A stretch of DNA of 64,000 bases from Aliiroseovarius crassostreae. Its GTDB lineage: Bacteria; Pseudomonadota; Alphaproteobacteria; Rhodobacterales; Rhodobacteraceae. The stretch spans positions 462,001 to 526,000 of the forward strand of contig NZ_LKBA01000006.1 of assembly GCF_001307765.1 (NCBI RefSeq). Reading direction: 5' to 3'. Every line of letters starts with the position of its first letter. Position 1 is the stretch's first letter. Below, in pieces: positions 45,168-54,445 of this stretch. The notes below the pieces were generated by a model, which saw nothing but the letters and a program-made list of their open reading frames with translations, had not been told where the DNA came from and searched no databases. The position numbers and the translations under genes are program-made.

Positions 45168-46088
45168 TCAACGGCAATAAGATCCGCTCCGATAGCGCGC
45201 CGTATCCAGATGCAGGTGATCCTTGTGATAGCGATCCGCATCCGGGCCCAGCACCGTGCCAAACGGGCCACAGGCCGAGGCGTGCATGGCGCGCAGCACC
45301 TTGCCCTGCACCGGGTCTTTCCACCCTTTCAGGACCGAAATTCGGGCACCGTTTTTCAAGGTCAGGCCCGCGATATCCACCGCCTTGCCCTTGCCATGTT
45401 CCGACACTTTCCCCCCCGGTTTGTTGTTGCGGGTGCGGCAGGCATAATGGGCGATGACCTTAAGTTCTGCCGGGCCGCCGCCCAGGCGCCCCACTGCGGG
45501 CACCACCCCTTTGCGCACCCAGCTGTCCAGCGCCTTGGCGGTATCGCAATCCATCACCGCAGGGGTGGACAGGCGGATACCGGACACTTCGCTGACCTTC
45601 ACGCCCCCGCGCAGCCCGCAGCCTGGCAGGGTGCCGGAAATGGTGGAAACTTTCTGTCCCCGGATCCGGCGAGAGCCGCAAATCGCCCCGAATGTCCCGG
45701 TAGATTGCGGCAGGGAAACCGGTGTTTTCTGCGGCGTGGCGACCCGTGCCTGCCCCACAAGGCTGCGGGGACGCAGCTGCGGGCGGGGAGAGCGGGCAAC
45801 CGCATAGGGGCTGGTCGGAGAGGCCGCGATCACGGCCGGCTGGCCTGCGCTGACCGGAGCGGTTGCGGGGATCGCTGTGCCCGGGGTCGCTGTGCCAGGA
45901 CGCAGGCGCGGGCGAATATCCGCGTGATACCGCACAACCACGTTAAACTGCGGCTTTGCGGGAAGCGCCAAAACCGGGGTGCCCGGTCGCAACAGGGGGC
46001 GCTCAGATCGTTCGGGCGCGTAGGCGAGGGCCGCCTGCCCGCACAATGCGGTCACCAGCAAGAGCGCCCCGAGCCCCCGCCCGATCAT
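45168..46088 (-). CDS. Extensin-family protein (exported)
   Basis: A 306-residue protein with a signal peptide (residues 1-22) and a Pro/Ala-rich linker (about 25-130). The C-terminal extensin-like domain (PF06904) includes CGSRRIRGQKVSTISGTLPGCGLRGGVKVSEVSGI, HYACRTRNNKPGGKVSEHGKGKAVDIAGL and KDHLHLDTARYRSG. The conserved Cys pairs and the SEHGxGxAVDI...HLHLD pattern recall D,D-carboxypeptidase-like (LAS/VanY) metal sites, so peptidoglycan peptide trimming is plausible. Its stop is next to the CTAGAAAA array; its start overlaps the end of tyrC by four bases. Confidence 0.9.
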   Translation of the reverse strand: MIGRGLGALLLVTALCGQAALAYAPERSERPLLRPGTPVLALPAKPQFNVVVRYHADIRPRLRPGTATPGTAIPATAPVSAGQPAVIAASPTSPYAVARSPRPQLRPRSLVGQARVATPQKTPVSLPQSTGTFGAICGSRRIRGQKVSTISGTLPGCGLRGGVKVSEVSGIRLSTPAVMDCDTAKALDSWVRKGVVPAVGRLGGGPAELKVIAHYACRTRNNKPGGKVSEHGKGKAVDIAGLTLKNGARISVLKGWKDPVQGKVLRAMHASACGPFGTVLGPDADRYHKDHLHLDTARYRSGSYCR

Positions 46089-47026
46089 TTCCGCTTGGCC
46101 TCGTGCTGGCCAACGCGACCGAAATCCGGGGCATCCGTATCCTGTCCGGCCTCGATGATACCGCGACGGATCGCACGGGTATGGGTGAAATAGTCAAAAA
46201 GCTGTTCCCCATCCCCGGTGCGGATGGCCCGTTGCAGGGCAAACAGCTCTTCGGTGAACCGGCCGAGGATTTCCAGTGTCGCGTCCTTGTTGGTCAGGAA
46301 CACGTCCCGCCACATGGTCGGGTCGGAGGCCGCAATCCGGGTGAAATCACGAAACCCCGCAGCGGAGTATTTGATCACCTCGCTATCGGTCACCCGGCGC
46401 AAATCATCCGCCACCCCGACCATTGTATAGGCGATCAGGTGCGGGGTGTGGCTGGTCACCGCCAGCACGAGGTCGTGATGGTCGGGCTCCATTTCTTCCA
46501 CATTGGCCCCCATCCCTTCCCAAAGCGCCCGCAGCCGGGCCACCGCCGCCGGATCAGAGCCATTGGGCACAAGGATGCACCAGCGGTTGTCAAACAGCTC
46601 GGCAAATCCGGCGCGCGGACCGGAATGTTCGGTGCCCGCCAGCGGATGGCCGGGGATGAAGTGAATACCCGTGGGCAGGTGCGGCCCGACAGCCTCGATC
46701 ACGGCCTGTTTCACAGACCCGACATCGGTCACAGTGGCGCCTTGCATCAGATGCGGTGCGATCTCTTCGGCCACACGCCCCATCGCCCCCACCGGCACGG
46801 CCAGCACAACCAGGTCAGCCTCTTTCACCGCCTCGGCGGCGCTGTCCACCACCCGATCGCAAAACCCGATCTCTCGGGTGATATCGCGGGTTTCAGCAGA
46901 GCGCGCGGTGCCGACAATCTCAGCCGCCAGACCGGCGCGGCGCATGGCATGGGCCATGGAGGAGGCGATCAGGCCAAGACCGATCAGGGCGACGCGGTTG
47001 TAAACGGGTTGGCCCGGAGTGCTCAT
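46085..47026 (-). CDS. tyrC: Prephenate/arogenate dehydrogenase
   Basis: About 313 residues. The N-terminal NAD(P)-binding domain has [21 protein letters not shown]. The helical catalytic domain includes the substrate-binding His in [13 protein letters not shown] and [12 protein letters not shown]. It performs the oxidative decarboxylation step of tyrosine synthesis (cyclohexadienyl dehydrogenase type). The ATG at 47026 overlaps the hisC stop (ATGA). hisC-tyrC pairs are common in alphaproteobacteria because HisC-like aminotransferases also act on aromatic acids. Confidence 0.94.
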   Translation of the reverse strand: MSTPGQPVYNRVALIGLGLIASSMAHAMRRAGLAAEIVGTARSAETRDITREIGFCDRVVDSAAEAVKEADLVVLAVPVGAMGRVAEEIAPHLMQGATVTDVGSVKQAVIEAVGPHLPTGIHFIPGHPLAGTEHSGPRAGFAELFDNRWCILVPNGSDPAAVARLRALWEGMGANVEEMEPDHHDLVLAVTSHTPHLIAYTMVGVADDLRRVTDSEVIKYSAAGFRDFTRIAASDPTMWRDVFLTNKDATLEILGRFTEELFALQRAIRTGDGEQLFDYFTHTRAIRRGIIEAGQDTDAPDFGRVGQHEAKRK

Positions 47027-48159
47027 ACCTGCCCCTCCTTCGTCGCAGCATTTGCCTTGCCGGCCTGTTTCGGATCCGGGATCACCCCTTTGAACCGCCC
47101 CACCAGATGGGCGATGCGGCGACAGGAGGGTTCGTCCCCCACGGTGATCCGCAGGCAATTGGGCAGGCCATAGCCCGCCACCCGGCGCACGATGATCCCT
47201 TCGGATTGCAGATATTCATCCACCGCGTTGGCTTCGTCTTCCGTGGCAAACCGCGCGAGGATGAAATTGGCGCAGGACGTATCGGAGGGCACACCGATTT
47301 CCGCCAGCGCCTCGGCCATCCAGCCGCGCAACCGGGTGTTTTCCGACAGGCATTTCGCCACATGGTCACGGTCGCGCAAGGCGGCCTCGGCGGCGGCGAG
47401 TTGCGGCATCGACAGGTTGAACGGCCCGCGGACACGGTTCAGCACATCAATCGCCTCGGCCGTGCCATAGCCCCAGCCAATGCGCAGTCCGCCAAGCCCA
47501 TACATCTTGGAAAAGGTCCGGGTCATGAACACGTTTGAGCGCATGCTGACCAGCGACGCGCCACCATCGAACCCTTCGACATATTCGGCATAAGCCCCAT
47601 CCAGCACCAAAAGCACCTGTGGCGGCAGGTTTTCCGCCAGACGGGCCAGTTCACCCATCCCCACCATGGTGCCGGTCGGGTTGCCGGGGTTGGCAATGAA
47701 CACAAGCCGCGTGTTTTGGGTCACGCCTGCAAGGATTGCATCCACATCCACCATGCGTTCCCGCTCTGGCACCTCAACCGGGGTTGCCCCGGCAGCCAGG
47801 GTGGAAATCTTATACATCGAGAAACCATGTTCGGTGTGAATCACCTCGTCCCCCGGCCCGGCATAGGCCTGGCAGAGGAAGGTGATGATCTCATCCGAGC
47901 CGACACCGCAGATGATACGCTCGGGGTCCAGCCCGTGCAGATCTCCGATGGCCTTGCGCAGGGCCGCATGGTCGGTATTGGGGTAACGATGCAGATCATG
48001 GCCCGCGCGCTTGAACGCTTCAACCGCGTCCGGGCTGGGGCCAAACGGGTTCTCGTTTGAGCTAAGTTTCACCACATTCTGAACGCCCGCCACTTTCGCG
48101 GCCCCGCCCACATAGGGTTTGATTGTCATGATCCCTGGTTGGGGCTCAATCTTCGCCAT
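47023..48159 (-). CDS. hisC: Histidinol-phosphate/aromatic aminotransferase
   Basis: About 378 residues, fold-type I PLP aminotransferase. Marks are [18 protein letters not shown] at the N-terminus, [35 protein letters not shown] with the PLP-pyridine Asp, and [19 protein letters not shown] with the Schiff-base Lys. It converts imidazole-acetol phosphate to histidinol phosphate; its place ahead of tyrC suggests dual use in Tyr/Phe synthesis. The ATG at 48159 has GGAGATACGGTG upstream. Confidence 0.95.
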   Translation of the reverse strand: MAKIEPQPGIMTIKPYVGGAAKVAGVQNVVKLSSNENPFGPSPDAVEAFKRAGHDLHRYPNTDHAALRKAIGDLHGLDPERIICGVGSDEIITFLCQAYAGPGDEVIHTEHGFSMYKISTLAAGATPVEVPERERMVDVDAILAGVTQNTRLVFIANPGNPTGTMVGMGELARLAENLPPQVLLVLDGAYAEYVEGFDGGASLVSMRSNVFMTRTFSKMYGLGGLRIGWGYGTAEAIDVLNRVRGPFNLSMPQLAAAEAALRDRDHVAKCLSENTRLRGWMAEALAEIGVPSDTSCANFILARFATEDEANAVDEYLQSEGIIVRRVAGYGLPNCLRITVGDEPSCRRIAHLVGRFKGVIPDPKQAGKANAATKEGQV

Positions 48160-48489
48160 CACCGTATCTCCTTCAAAAGCGTTTTGCCTTTGTTCGCAGG
48201 TTGGGGAAAGACAAAACGCTGCGTGACACATCCATGACCCGCAGGTTTCGCCCTATTTCCACCCCTGGTCGAACGCGAAACGCCTGAGGCGGTTGTAGAG
48301 GGGGGCACGGGGAGGGGAAAGGGGGAAAGCGCCAACAGGGGGTTTAGCTGGGGATGTGTGGCTTTGCGGTGCGGGGTTAATGCCTGCAAATGCGGCCTTA
48401 CTCTTCCAGGTCTTGCAGAAGTCAGAGCAGTGCCATGGAGCGATTGAATGTCCGCTTCGAGCCCGTTTTAACTGATGCTGCACTTTGCA
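48160..48489. other. Intergenic region between hisC and the MarR gene, with an inverted repeat
   Basis: About 330 bases without a gene. An inverted repeat AGCGTTTTG (48178-48186) / CAAAACGCT (48212-48220) lies 20 bp upstream of the hisC start and could be an operator or 5'-UTR stem. The arm sequence is similar to, but not the same as, the AAAGCGTTTCG arms at 41.3 and 62.9 kb. Confidence 0.45.
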
Positions 48490-48969
48490 TCAATGTCCGC
48501 TGCCCGTCTTGTGATGGTTAACTCGATGTTCATCGACCAGCATGGCACCGTACAACGCCTCCATGATCTTGCGGAAAGAAGCGACCTCCCCAACGGTGAA
48601 TTGATCAGCGAACGCCTCGAAAGCCTGTTTTTCACGCTCGCGAACGGCGCCAATCAGGTCGGCACTTTCGTGGGTCAAAACATAAAAAGGCGATCTAGCA
48701 TGATCGGGATTTGCTGACTTCTCGACCATGCCGGATTTCAGTAGGACCTTGAGCTCGCGCGCCACGAACTGCCGCTTCATGTCGAGCCATTCGGTTAGCA
48801 TAGGCGCAGTGGCACGCTTCGTTTCGTGGAGCGCTTCAAGGATCGCTCTTTGTCCGACGGAAATATCCGTACCCTGCAAGTCCCGTTCGACGCGCGCGGT
48901 AATGCGGCGCAGCAGCGGTCGCACAAGTCGTACGCCAGCGTAAAGGTCTTCTCCGGAGGCAGATTTCAT
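48490..48969 (-). CDS. MarR-family transcriptional regulator
   Basis: A 159-residue winged-helix dimer: helices 1-2 span VRPLLRRITARVERDLQGTDISVGQRAILEAL, the recognition helix is near RQFVARELKVLLKSG, and the beta-wing follows around NPDHARSPFYVLT. The long C-terminal dimerisation helices complete the family pattern. A clear palindrome lies 15 bp upstream, so it probably represses itself and the divergent DUF1992 gene. Effector unknown. Confidence 0.9.
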   Translation of the reverse strand: MKSASGEDLYAGVRLVRPLLRRITARVERDLQGTDISVGQRAILEALHETKRATAPMLTEWLDMKRQFVARELKVLLKSGMVEKSANPDHARSPFYVLTHESADLIGAVREREKQAFEAFADQFTVGEVASFRKIMEALYGAMLVDEHRVNHHKTGSGH

Positions 48970-48983
48970 ATGGCCCTCATCAT

Positions 48984-49000
48984 TGTCAACTGAGTTGACA
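48984..49000. promoter_or_regulatory. MarR-type operator palindrome
   Basis: TGTCAAC-TGA-GTTGACA is a perfect 7-3-7 inverted repeat centred 23 bp upstream of the marR-like start and 65 bp before the divergent DUF1992 gene. Its size and position are right for a MarR dimer. It also contains TTGACA on the plus strand, which could serve as a -35 hexamer. Confidence 0.7.
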
Positions 49001-49056
49001 TTATCTCGGCGTTTGCGTATTCCAAGTGGACTTTAGATTCAATAACGGATGACAAC

Positions 49057-49371
49057 ATGTCTTCTGGCAACCTCGCGGAACAGCAGATACTGAAGGCGCA
49101 AGCCGAAGGAAAGCTCAACGATCTCGAGGGTGCGGGAAAGCCTTTGCCCAATCGTCCGAGCGAAGATGCAATTGGTGTCGGAATGCGTATCATGGCGCAG
49201 GCTGGGTTTGTTCCTCGCGAGTTCGAGCTGAAAAAGGCAGTGGACGCGCAACTTTTGGTTTTGCAAGGGACGACCGACCCGCTGCAAAGGAAGCAGGAAA
49301 TGAAGAAGTTGGCCGATCTTCAGTTGCGCCACGCAATAGAACGAGAAGCACGGCGAAAGTTCTTTAGCTGA
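49057..49371 (+). CDS. DUF1992 (DnaJ subfamily C member 28-like) protein
   Basis: A 104-residue protein matching the DUF1992/DNAJC28 conserved domain: AEQQILKAQAEGKLNDLEGAGKPLPNRP, then REFELKKAVDAQLLVLQG. It is all-helical and soluble, and lacks a J domain. Function is unknown; E. coli YhdN belongs to the family. It is divergent from a marR gene sharing an operator, which suggests MarR control. Confidence 0.85.
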   Translation: MSSGNLAEQQILKAQAEGKLNDLEGAGKPLPNRPSEDAIGVGMRIMAQAGFVPREFELKKAVDAQLLVLQGTTDPLQRKQEMKKLADLQLRHAIEREARRKFFS

Positions 49372-49468
49372 TAAGCCGTCAACTCGGCGAAGCGGACCTC
49401 GCATCACCGAGGGCGAACGTCAGCTCCGTCCGCATGACCGACATTCATGTCACCTGGCCACACACCAG

Positions 49469-49500
49469 AAAAAAAGGGCCGCGATAAACGCAGCCCTTTC
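49469..49500 (-). terminator. Intrinsic terminator of rpsD
   Basis: AAAGGGCTGCG and CGCGGCCCTTT arms with a short TTTAT loop, followed on the minus strand by a T run of at least seven; about 36 bp after the rpsD stop. Confidence 0.8.
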
Positions 49501-49535
49501 GTAATTCTGTGGATCGGCGAAGCCTAAGCGGGTGC

Positions 49536-50156
49536 TTAGTTCTTCGCGTAGAATTCAACCACGAGGTTGGGTTCCATCATCACCGGGTACGGCACGTCCG
49601 ACAGGCCGGGGGTGCGGGTGAAGGTGGCGGTCATTTTCGAGTGGTCGGCTTCGATGTAGTCCGGAACATCACGTTCGGCCAGAGCCACAGCTTCCAGAAC
49701 CAGCGCAATTTGCTTGGACTTCTGGCGCACTTCGATCACGTCGCCTTCTTTCACACGGTAGGAAGGGATGTTCACTTTTTTGCCGTTCACGGTCACGTGG
49801 CCGTGGTTCACGAACTGGCGGGCGGCAAAGACGGTCGGCACAAACTTGGCGCGGTAGACAACGGCGTCCAGGCGGCGCTCCAGCAGACCGATCAGGTTTT
49901 CACCGGTGTCGCCCTTCACACGCTCGGCTTCGCCGTAGATGCGACGGAACTGTTTCTCGGTCAGGTCGCCGTAGTAGCCTTTCAGCTTCTGCTTGGCGCG
50001 CAGCTGCAGACCGAAGTCCGACAGTTTGCCCTTGCGACGCTGGCCGTGCTGGCCGGGGCCATATTCACGACGGTTCACCGGGGATTTCGGACGGCCCCAG
50101 ATGTTTTCGCCCATGCGGCGGTCAATTTTATACTTGGCAGCGGTACGTTTCGTCAC
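49536..50156 (-). CDS. rpsD: 30S ribosomal protein S4
   Basis: A 206-residue S4: the start [24 protein letters not shown] is the alphaproteobacterial long form. The S4 RNA-binding domain is seen at [52 protein letters not shown]. It organises the 5' domain of 16S rRNA. As usual in this group it is a stand-alone gene away from the rpoA operon. Codon choice is highly biased, which fits high expression. Confidence 0.98.
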   Translation of the reverse strand: MTKRTAAKYKIDRRMGENIWGRPKSPVNRREYGPGQHGQRRKGKLSDFGLQLRAKQKLKGYYGDLTEKQFRRIYGEAERVKGDTGENLIGLLERRLDAVVYRAKFVPTVFAARQFVNHGHVTVNGKKVNIPSYRVKEGDVIEVRQKSKQIALVLEAVALAERDVPDYIEADHSKMTATFTRTPGLSDVPYPVMMEPNLVVEFYAKN

Positions 50157-50181
50157 AGCTGATATCCTTTTTAGTGGCTTC

Positions 50182-50221
50182 GCAATCTGATCCGAAAACC
50201 GGTTCCCACTTTTCGGATTGC
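50182..50221. repeat. Imperfect inverted repeat upstream of rpsD (alphaproteobacterial repeat motif)
   Basis: GCAATC...CCGAAAA and TTTTCGG-ATTGC form a bulged stem around CCGGTTCCCAC. The loop sequence CCGGTTCCCACTTTTCGG is one I recall as a common dispersed motif in alphaproteobacterial genomes. It is 25 bp from the rpsD start, so it might also be the S4 leader structure. The remaining stretch to 50545 holds no supported gene. Confidence 0.5.
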
Positions 50222-50545
50222 AAAAGCGGACCTTCGCACCCGTTAAGTATTCCCCGCCCCGGCCAAACCGCGACTATAAAGGGCGTTGTCCTCTCGCCTT
50301 TGAACCGGGTCCGGCAAATTAAGGGGCCTTGCGGCACACCCTAAAATGATCGGGGCTCTCGAGCTTGACAGGCATCCTCTTGCGAGGGCCACCAACACCA
50401 AATGATTGCGGCCCCTGAACGGGACCGACTGGGCGCTTATAGCGGGGTGGAGGGGCGTGTCAACGGGGAAGTGGTAAAAGAGCAAGCACAATTACCAGTC
50501 AAAGCAATACCGATACGTGGGTAAGATTTAAACATCTGAGGCAAT

Positions 50546-51015
50546 CTACTTTGCCCCCCCTAAAATCTTTGGCATCTTAACATTGACAAGATTGTCCAGC
50601 GCTTCCGTCATTGCCATGAAGTCAGTCATGATCGACCCATCACCCAAGAACAGACATATACTCTGGGCCACTGTGAGAACATCCACCTCATCTCCAGTAC
50701 TACTATCAATCTCCCGATATGCTTCGGTTAATGCTGTATAACATCCACTAATATTCTTAGGATCCGCGTCGGCAACAGCATTTCGCAGATCATTCAGGCG
50801 TTGCAAAACGCTGCAAATTTTGTCTGCCTGTTCAGGTTCGCGCTCCCAAACGGCTCTTAACAAATTCACCTTGTGACCGAATGACAGTCTTGGAGACGTA
50901 GTAAACAATCCATCTGGCCTTTTAACCAACGAGGCAATTACCCGCTCAAGCTCACTTTCCACTGCTTCGGTGACCCGCAAAAGGCCCGAGATCGCGTCGT
51001 AGTTTTTTCAGTCAC
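50546..51015 (-). pseudogene. HEPN-like helical protein, probably frameshifted near its start
   Basis: The frame ending at 50546 encodes about 155 residues: RVTEAVESELERVIASLV, then RLSFGHKVNLLRAVW and LNDLRNAVADADPKN. That layout of charged helices and a late RNxxx motif is what HEPN-type proteins show, but the usual His after the RN is Asp here. The natural start appears to be a GTG at 51015 (MTEKNYDAISGLL), which is separated from the body by a frame break in a run of six A residues (51003-51008). Without a fix the only in-frame start is a TTG at 50980. No partner toxin or antitoxin is adjacent. Confidence 0.5.
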
Positions 51016-51114
51016 GAGGTCGCACCTGCCACTAATTATCTCGAAGACGTTCTGCGATGGGCGAAAAGAGCCAACTTCAATACTCGCTGCGAACTCCAAC
51101 AACACGAAATCACC

Positions 51115-52191
51115 CTACGCCACTCCGCGCAAGATCGCCGCCTCGGCCTTTGTCAATGTGCGTCGGGCATAATCCCCATAGCTCATCGGGTTCAGGCCCA
51201 GTGCCGGGAACATCTCAAACAGGCGCGCGCGCTGCGCGTCTTCCACGGTTTCAAGCGCCGTGCCCGCAGGGTGGAAACTCTCCGCGGCAACCCCGTTGGC
51301 CCAGACCACCTGATGGCGCTCCAGAAGCAGGTGGTAATAGGTCACCTCCCGCACGGATCCATCCACGATCACCCGGCGTTCATCCACCAGATCCTGCGCA
51401 CGCACCAGCACTTCGTCACTGTTGAACAGGTCGCGGGCCCGGTCCCCGCGCAAAAGAAGCTGGTGTTGCGGGCTGACCAGCAGGTCCTCATCCGGCTGCC
51501 CGCTGGACAGGGCACCGGCCCGCACCCGGATCGGCCGCAGCTCCGGCATCGCAAACAGCCGCGCCCCGGAAATCCGGCGCTGGCCAATCCACAAAAGCGT
51601 CTGCGCGCCATTGTCACGGGTCTGGATCTGGTCCCCTTCGCGCAGGTCTTCGACCAGGACCTCGCCCTCGGGGGTGCGGATACGTGTGCCGGGGGTGAAA
51701 CAGATCACGCCAGTCGGCTGATCGGTCAGGCGGTTCACCGTGCTGGGTTCCAGACGGGCCTCAACCACCCAAAGATCGGTATCAGCCGGCGGCACATCAT
51801 CCACAAACATCAGAAGCGGCGTCTTGCCGGGACCGACCTCGATCAGGGTAATGGTGAAACTCCGGTGCCCGTCCGTGACCTTGAACCCCATATTAAGCAG
51901 GGGATCCTCAACCGGTGCAGCCTCAATCGAGAGGCCCGGAACCAGCGCGGCCCCCACCAGTTTATGCACCATTTTCGCGGCCCGCCTGCGCAGATCCGCC
52001 TCGCCCGAGGCTTCGGTCAGCCTCAGCACATCCTGTGGTCCGTCCACCCGCAACGGCGCGCCGGTCCAGCGCCAGATGGCGCCCATACCCAATACGGATT
52101 TGGCAGCATTCGCCAAACCGTCAATTTCCGTCTGCGCCCAAGAGATGACAAACGTGCCACGATAGCCCGTCTTCATGCCTGTACCTGCCAT
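51115..52191 (-). CDS. Hint-domain protein (Hedgehog/intein fold)
   Basis: About 358 residues. Residues 1-165 are an unassigned N-terminal domain starting YRGTFVISWAQTEIDGL. Residues about 170-330 form a Hint module beginning CFTPGTRIRTPEGEVLVEDLREGDQIQT and continuing to QLLLRGDRARDLFNSDEVLVRAQDLVD. It ends with the tail ARRTLTKAEAAIL. Roseobacters encode many such proteins; in the related self-splicing folds the Cys starts N-S acyl shift, but no extein-like C-terminal Asn/Cys junction is clear. Start 52191 or 52176 (MKTGYRG). Confidence 0.83.
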   Translation of the reverse strand: MAGTGMKTGYRGTFVISWAQTEIDGLANAAKSVLGMGAIWRWTGAPLRVDGPQDVLRLTEASGEADLRRRAAKMVHKLVGAALVPGLSIEAAPVEDPLLNMGFKVTDGHRSFTITLIEVGPGKTPLLMFVDDVPPADTDLWVVEARLEPSTVNRLTDQPTGVICFTPGTRIRTPEGEVLVEDLREGDQIQTRDNGAQTLLWIGQRRISGARLFAMPELRPIRVRAGALSSGQPDEDLLVSPQHQLLLRGDRARDLFNSDEVLVRAQDLVDERRVIVDGSVREVTYYHLLLERHQVVWANGVAAESFHPAGTALETVEDAQRARLFEMFPALGLNPMSYGDYARRTLTKAEAAILRGVA

Positions 52192-52373
52192 TTTCTTTTT
52201 TATTGCAGGCACATTAGCAGAGGTGATTCGGCCTGTGAAGCGGCTTGTTAACCTTTCCACATCTTTTGGACAGGTCCTCTTGCGAAAAGGACACAGGGCG
52301 CAAGACAGGTTCAGAACAGGCGCTGTAGATAGGGGCCTGTCGAAACAGCGATCAGCGGGCCTTTTCCACGCCC

Positions 52374-53426
52374 TCAGAAGGCCATCCGCAGGCTGACCGA
52401 GCCGACCAGCTGCCCCTCGGGCTGGCTGTCAAATTCGCGTCCCAGCCAGGTCAGGCCGTAAAACATTCCCCATCGCCGCCCCTGCCGCTGCACCCCGGCG
52501 CGGGCACGGGCGCGCAGGTCCGTCAGATCCAGCCCCCGGTCCTGCGGCAACAACGCGCTGTCAAACACATGGGCCAGGTCAGCACCGATCAGGAAAGACC
52601 AACCGGGGTCGGAGGCCTGTTGCAGGCCGGGATAAAGCTGTCCCGTGGTCACGTCCCGCAGCAGCACCGGGTTGCGATAGGCCGGGCCGAACAACAGATC
52701 CCCGCCAATCCGCGCATAGCTTTCAACCCCGGCCTGTGCCGACAGGAACGGGCGCAGCGTGGCCACGCCGAAGCGCATCGGGCGGGCAATTTCAAACGAG
52801 GCTGTGGGGAAAATCCTGTTGCCGATCTGTGCCTGCTGCACGCTGTCCGAGGGGGGCACCATGTCGAAACGCTCATGAAACCACTGTTGGAAATTGCCCA
52901 CCCCTGTCGACGGACCGGTGGCGACCAGATCCAGACCGACGCGCAGCTCGGCCCGGCCCCGTTGGAAATAACTGTGCAGCCCTGCAGAAATCACCCCCGC
53001 ATAGGGCCGGTCCTCCGACCCACCCTCAGTCAGATTGGCAGGAGCGATCATCTGCACCCCAAAGCGCAGCTCATACAGCACACCGATCCGGTCCGGCAGG
53101 GACAGGGTGCCCCTGGGGCCACGCAGATTTGACAGGACATAGGCACCGGTGCGCCAGCGGTCATCGCCATCCCCGATAATATCATTGGTGAACACGCGCC
53201 CGTAGCCAAGGCTGGCAAAGCCCGACCCATCGCTGTGTGCCTGCACTTCTGCCCCCCCTTCCGCCTGTGCCGGGACAGTGCCAAGCAGCACCGTCAGCAG
53301 CACCAGAAACCAGATGGAAATGCCCCGTGCCGCGCGTAGGCAAGGGCTGCCCAAACGTCGCCGTGGGGCAAGGACCGCGCGGGTCGGGATCGCTTTGCGG
53401 GGGAGGTTTGAAATCAAATTGCGCAT
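52374..53426 (-). CDS. LpxR-like outer-membrane lipid A 3'-O-deacylase (DUF2219)
   Basis: A 350-residue protein with a signal anchor (about 36-55) and a beta-barrel of alternating hydrophobic strands ending in an aromatic residue (SVSLRMAF, an outer-membrane insertion signature). LpxR-type motifs are FTNDIIGDGDDRWRTG (Asn-Asp), DRPYAGVISAGLHSYF and GVGNFQQWFHERFD (His, Glu). LpxR removes the 3'-acyloxyacyl group of lipid A in a Ca-dependent way. The N-terminus before the signal is unusually long, so the true start may be internal. Confidence 0.83.
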   Translation of the reverse strand: MRNLISNLPRKAIPTRAVLAPRRRLGSPCLRAARGISIWFLVLLTVLLGTVPAQAEGGAEVQAHSDGSGFASLGYGRVFTNDIIGDGDDRWRTGAYVLSNLRGPRGTLSLPDRIGVLYELRFGVQMIAPANLTEGGSEDRPYAGVISAGLHSYFQRGRAELRVGLDLVATGPSTGVGNFQQWFHERFDMVPPSDSVQQAQIGNRIFPTASFEIARPMRFGVATLRPFLSAQAGVESYARIGGDLLFGPAYRNPVLLRDVTTGQLYPGLQQASDPGWSFLIGADLAHVFDSALLPQDRGLDLTDLRARARAGVQRQGRRWGMFYGLTWLGREFDSQPEGQLVGSVSLRMAF

Positions 53427-53638
53427 GTCAAATCCAAGTTCAGGGCCCCCACCCTTTGCGCTTCGACATTAACCTTAACTGGATGATTCGAACAATCTTT
53501 CGAAATTTCCCGCTATTTTTGGGCGAAAAATATGACTTTTCCTGCATATACGGTACGCAAACCAGAAAGCGGCATTGGATGCCAATACAGCAGAAATTTC
53601 GGGGCCGGCACGCAAGCCCGATTGGTCCCGGGGACGCT

Positions 53639-54445
53639 TTAGGACCGGATCACCGCGCGCAGCGCATCGCCCAGCGCCACCAGGGCAAACAGGCTCGCCG
53701 CCACGCAGACAATGGTCGGCCCGGTGGGGGTGTTGATCCAGAACGAGAGTTGCAATCCGGCCAGCGCAGACAGCCCCCCCAACCCCACCGCCCCAAGCAC
53801 CATCCGCTCGGGCGTGGCGGCAAAGGGACGGGCCGCCGCCGCCGGGATCACCAGCATGGCACCGATCAGCAGGACCCCAACCACCTTGATCGCCACCGCC
53901 ACCACAAGGGCCAGCGCCAGGGTCAGGACCAACTGCTCGCGTCGGGGATCAATCCCCGAAGCCGCCGCCAGATCCGGGTTCAGCGTTGCCATCAAAAGCG
54001 CAGACCAGCGCCACCAGAGCAGGCCAAGCACCGCAAGCGCGCCGCCCCAGATCACCAGAAGATCCATCCGGCTGACCGCCAGAATGTCGCCAAACAGATA
54101 GGCCATCAAATCAACCCGCACACCGGACAGGAAGGACACCGCCACGAGGCCAAAGGCGATGGCGGAATGGGACAGCACGCCCAGCAGCGTATCCATCGCA
54201 TGTCCGCGCACACTCAGGGTCGAGACCGCATAGCCCATCCCCAGCGCGGCGATCAGCACCCCGACAAAAACCGGCGCTTCGAAACTGAGCGACAACGCCA
54301 CGCCAAGGATCGCCGCATGGGCGGTGGCATCGCCAAAAAACGCCATTCGTCGCCATACGACAAAACACCCCAAGGGGGCAGCGGCCAGCGCCACGCCCAG
54401 CCCGGCCAGGGCGGCGCGCACCATAAACGCATCCAGAAAACTCAT
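53639..54445 (-). CDS. znuB: Zinc ABC transporter permease
   Basis: A 268-residue ABC-3 family permease with eight to nine helices (LAGLGVALAAAPLGCFVVWRRMAFFGDATAHAAILGVALSLS at the start). It has the cytosolic loop ATLNPDLAAASGIDPRREQ and helices AIKVVGVLLIGAMLVIPAAAARP. ZnuB forms the membrane channel for Zn2+ import with ZnuC and ZnuA. Its start overlaps the znuC stop (ATGA, 54442-54445), and with zur upstream this gives the operon zur-znuC-znuB. Confidence 0.94.
   Translation of the reverse strand: MSFLDAFMVRAALAGLGVALAAAPLGCFVVWRRMAFFGDATAHAAILGVALSLSFEAPVFVGVLIAALGMGYAVSTLSVRGHAMDTLLGVLSHSAIAFGLVAVSFLSGVRVDLMAYLFGDILAVSRMDLLVIWGGALAVLGLLWWRWSALLMATLNPDLAAASGIDPRREQLVLTLALALVVAVAIKVVGVLLIGAMLVIPAAAARPFAATPERMVLGAVGLGGLSALAGLQLSFWINTPTGPTIVCVAASLFALVALGDALRAVIRS

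Noticed and set aside
50330-50420. tRNA-like segment ending near ACCAACACCA upstream of rpsD
   Set aside because: No cloverleaf could be built: the expected T-loop GGTTCGA and anticodon stem are absent.
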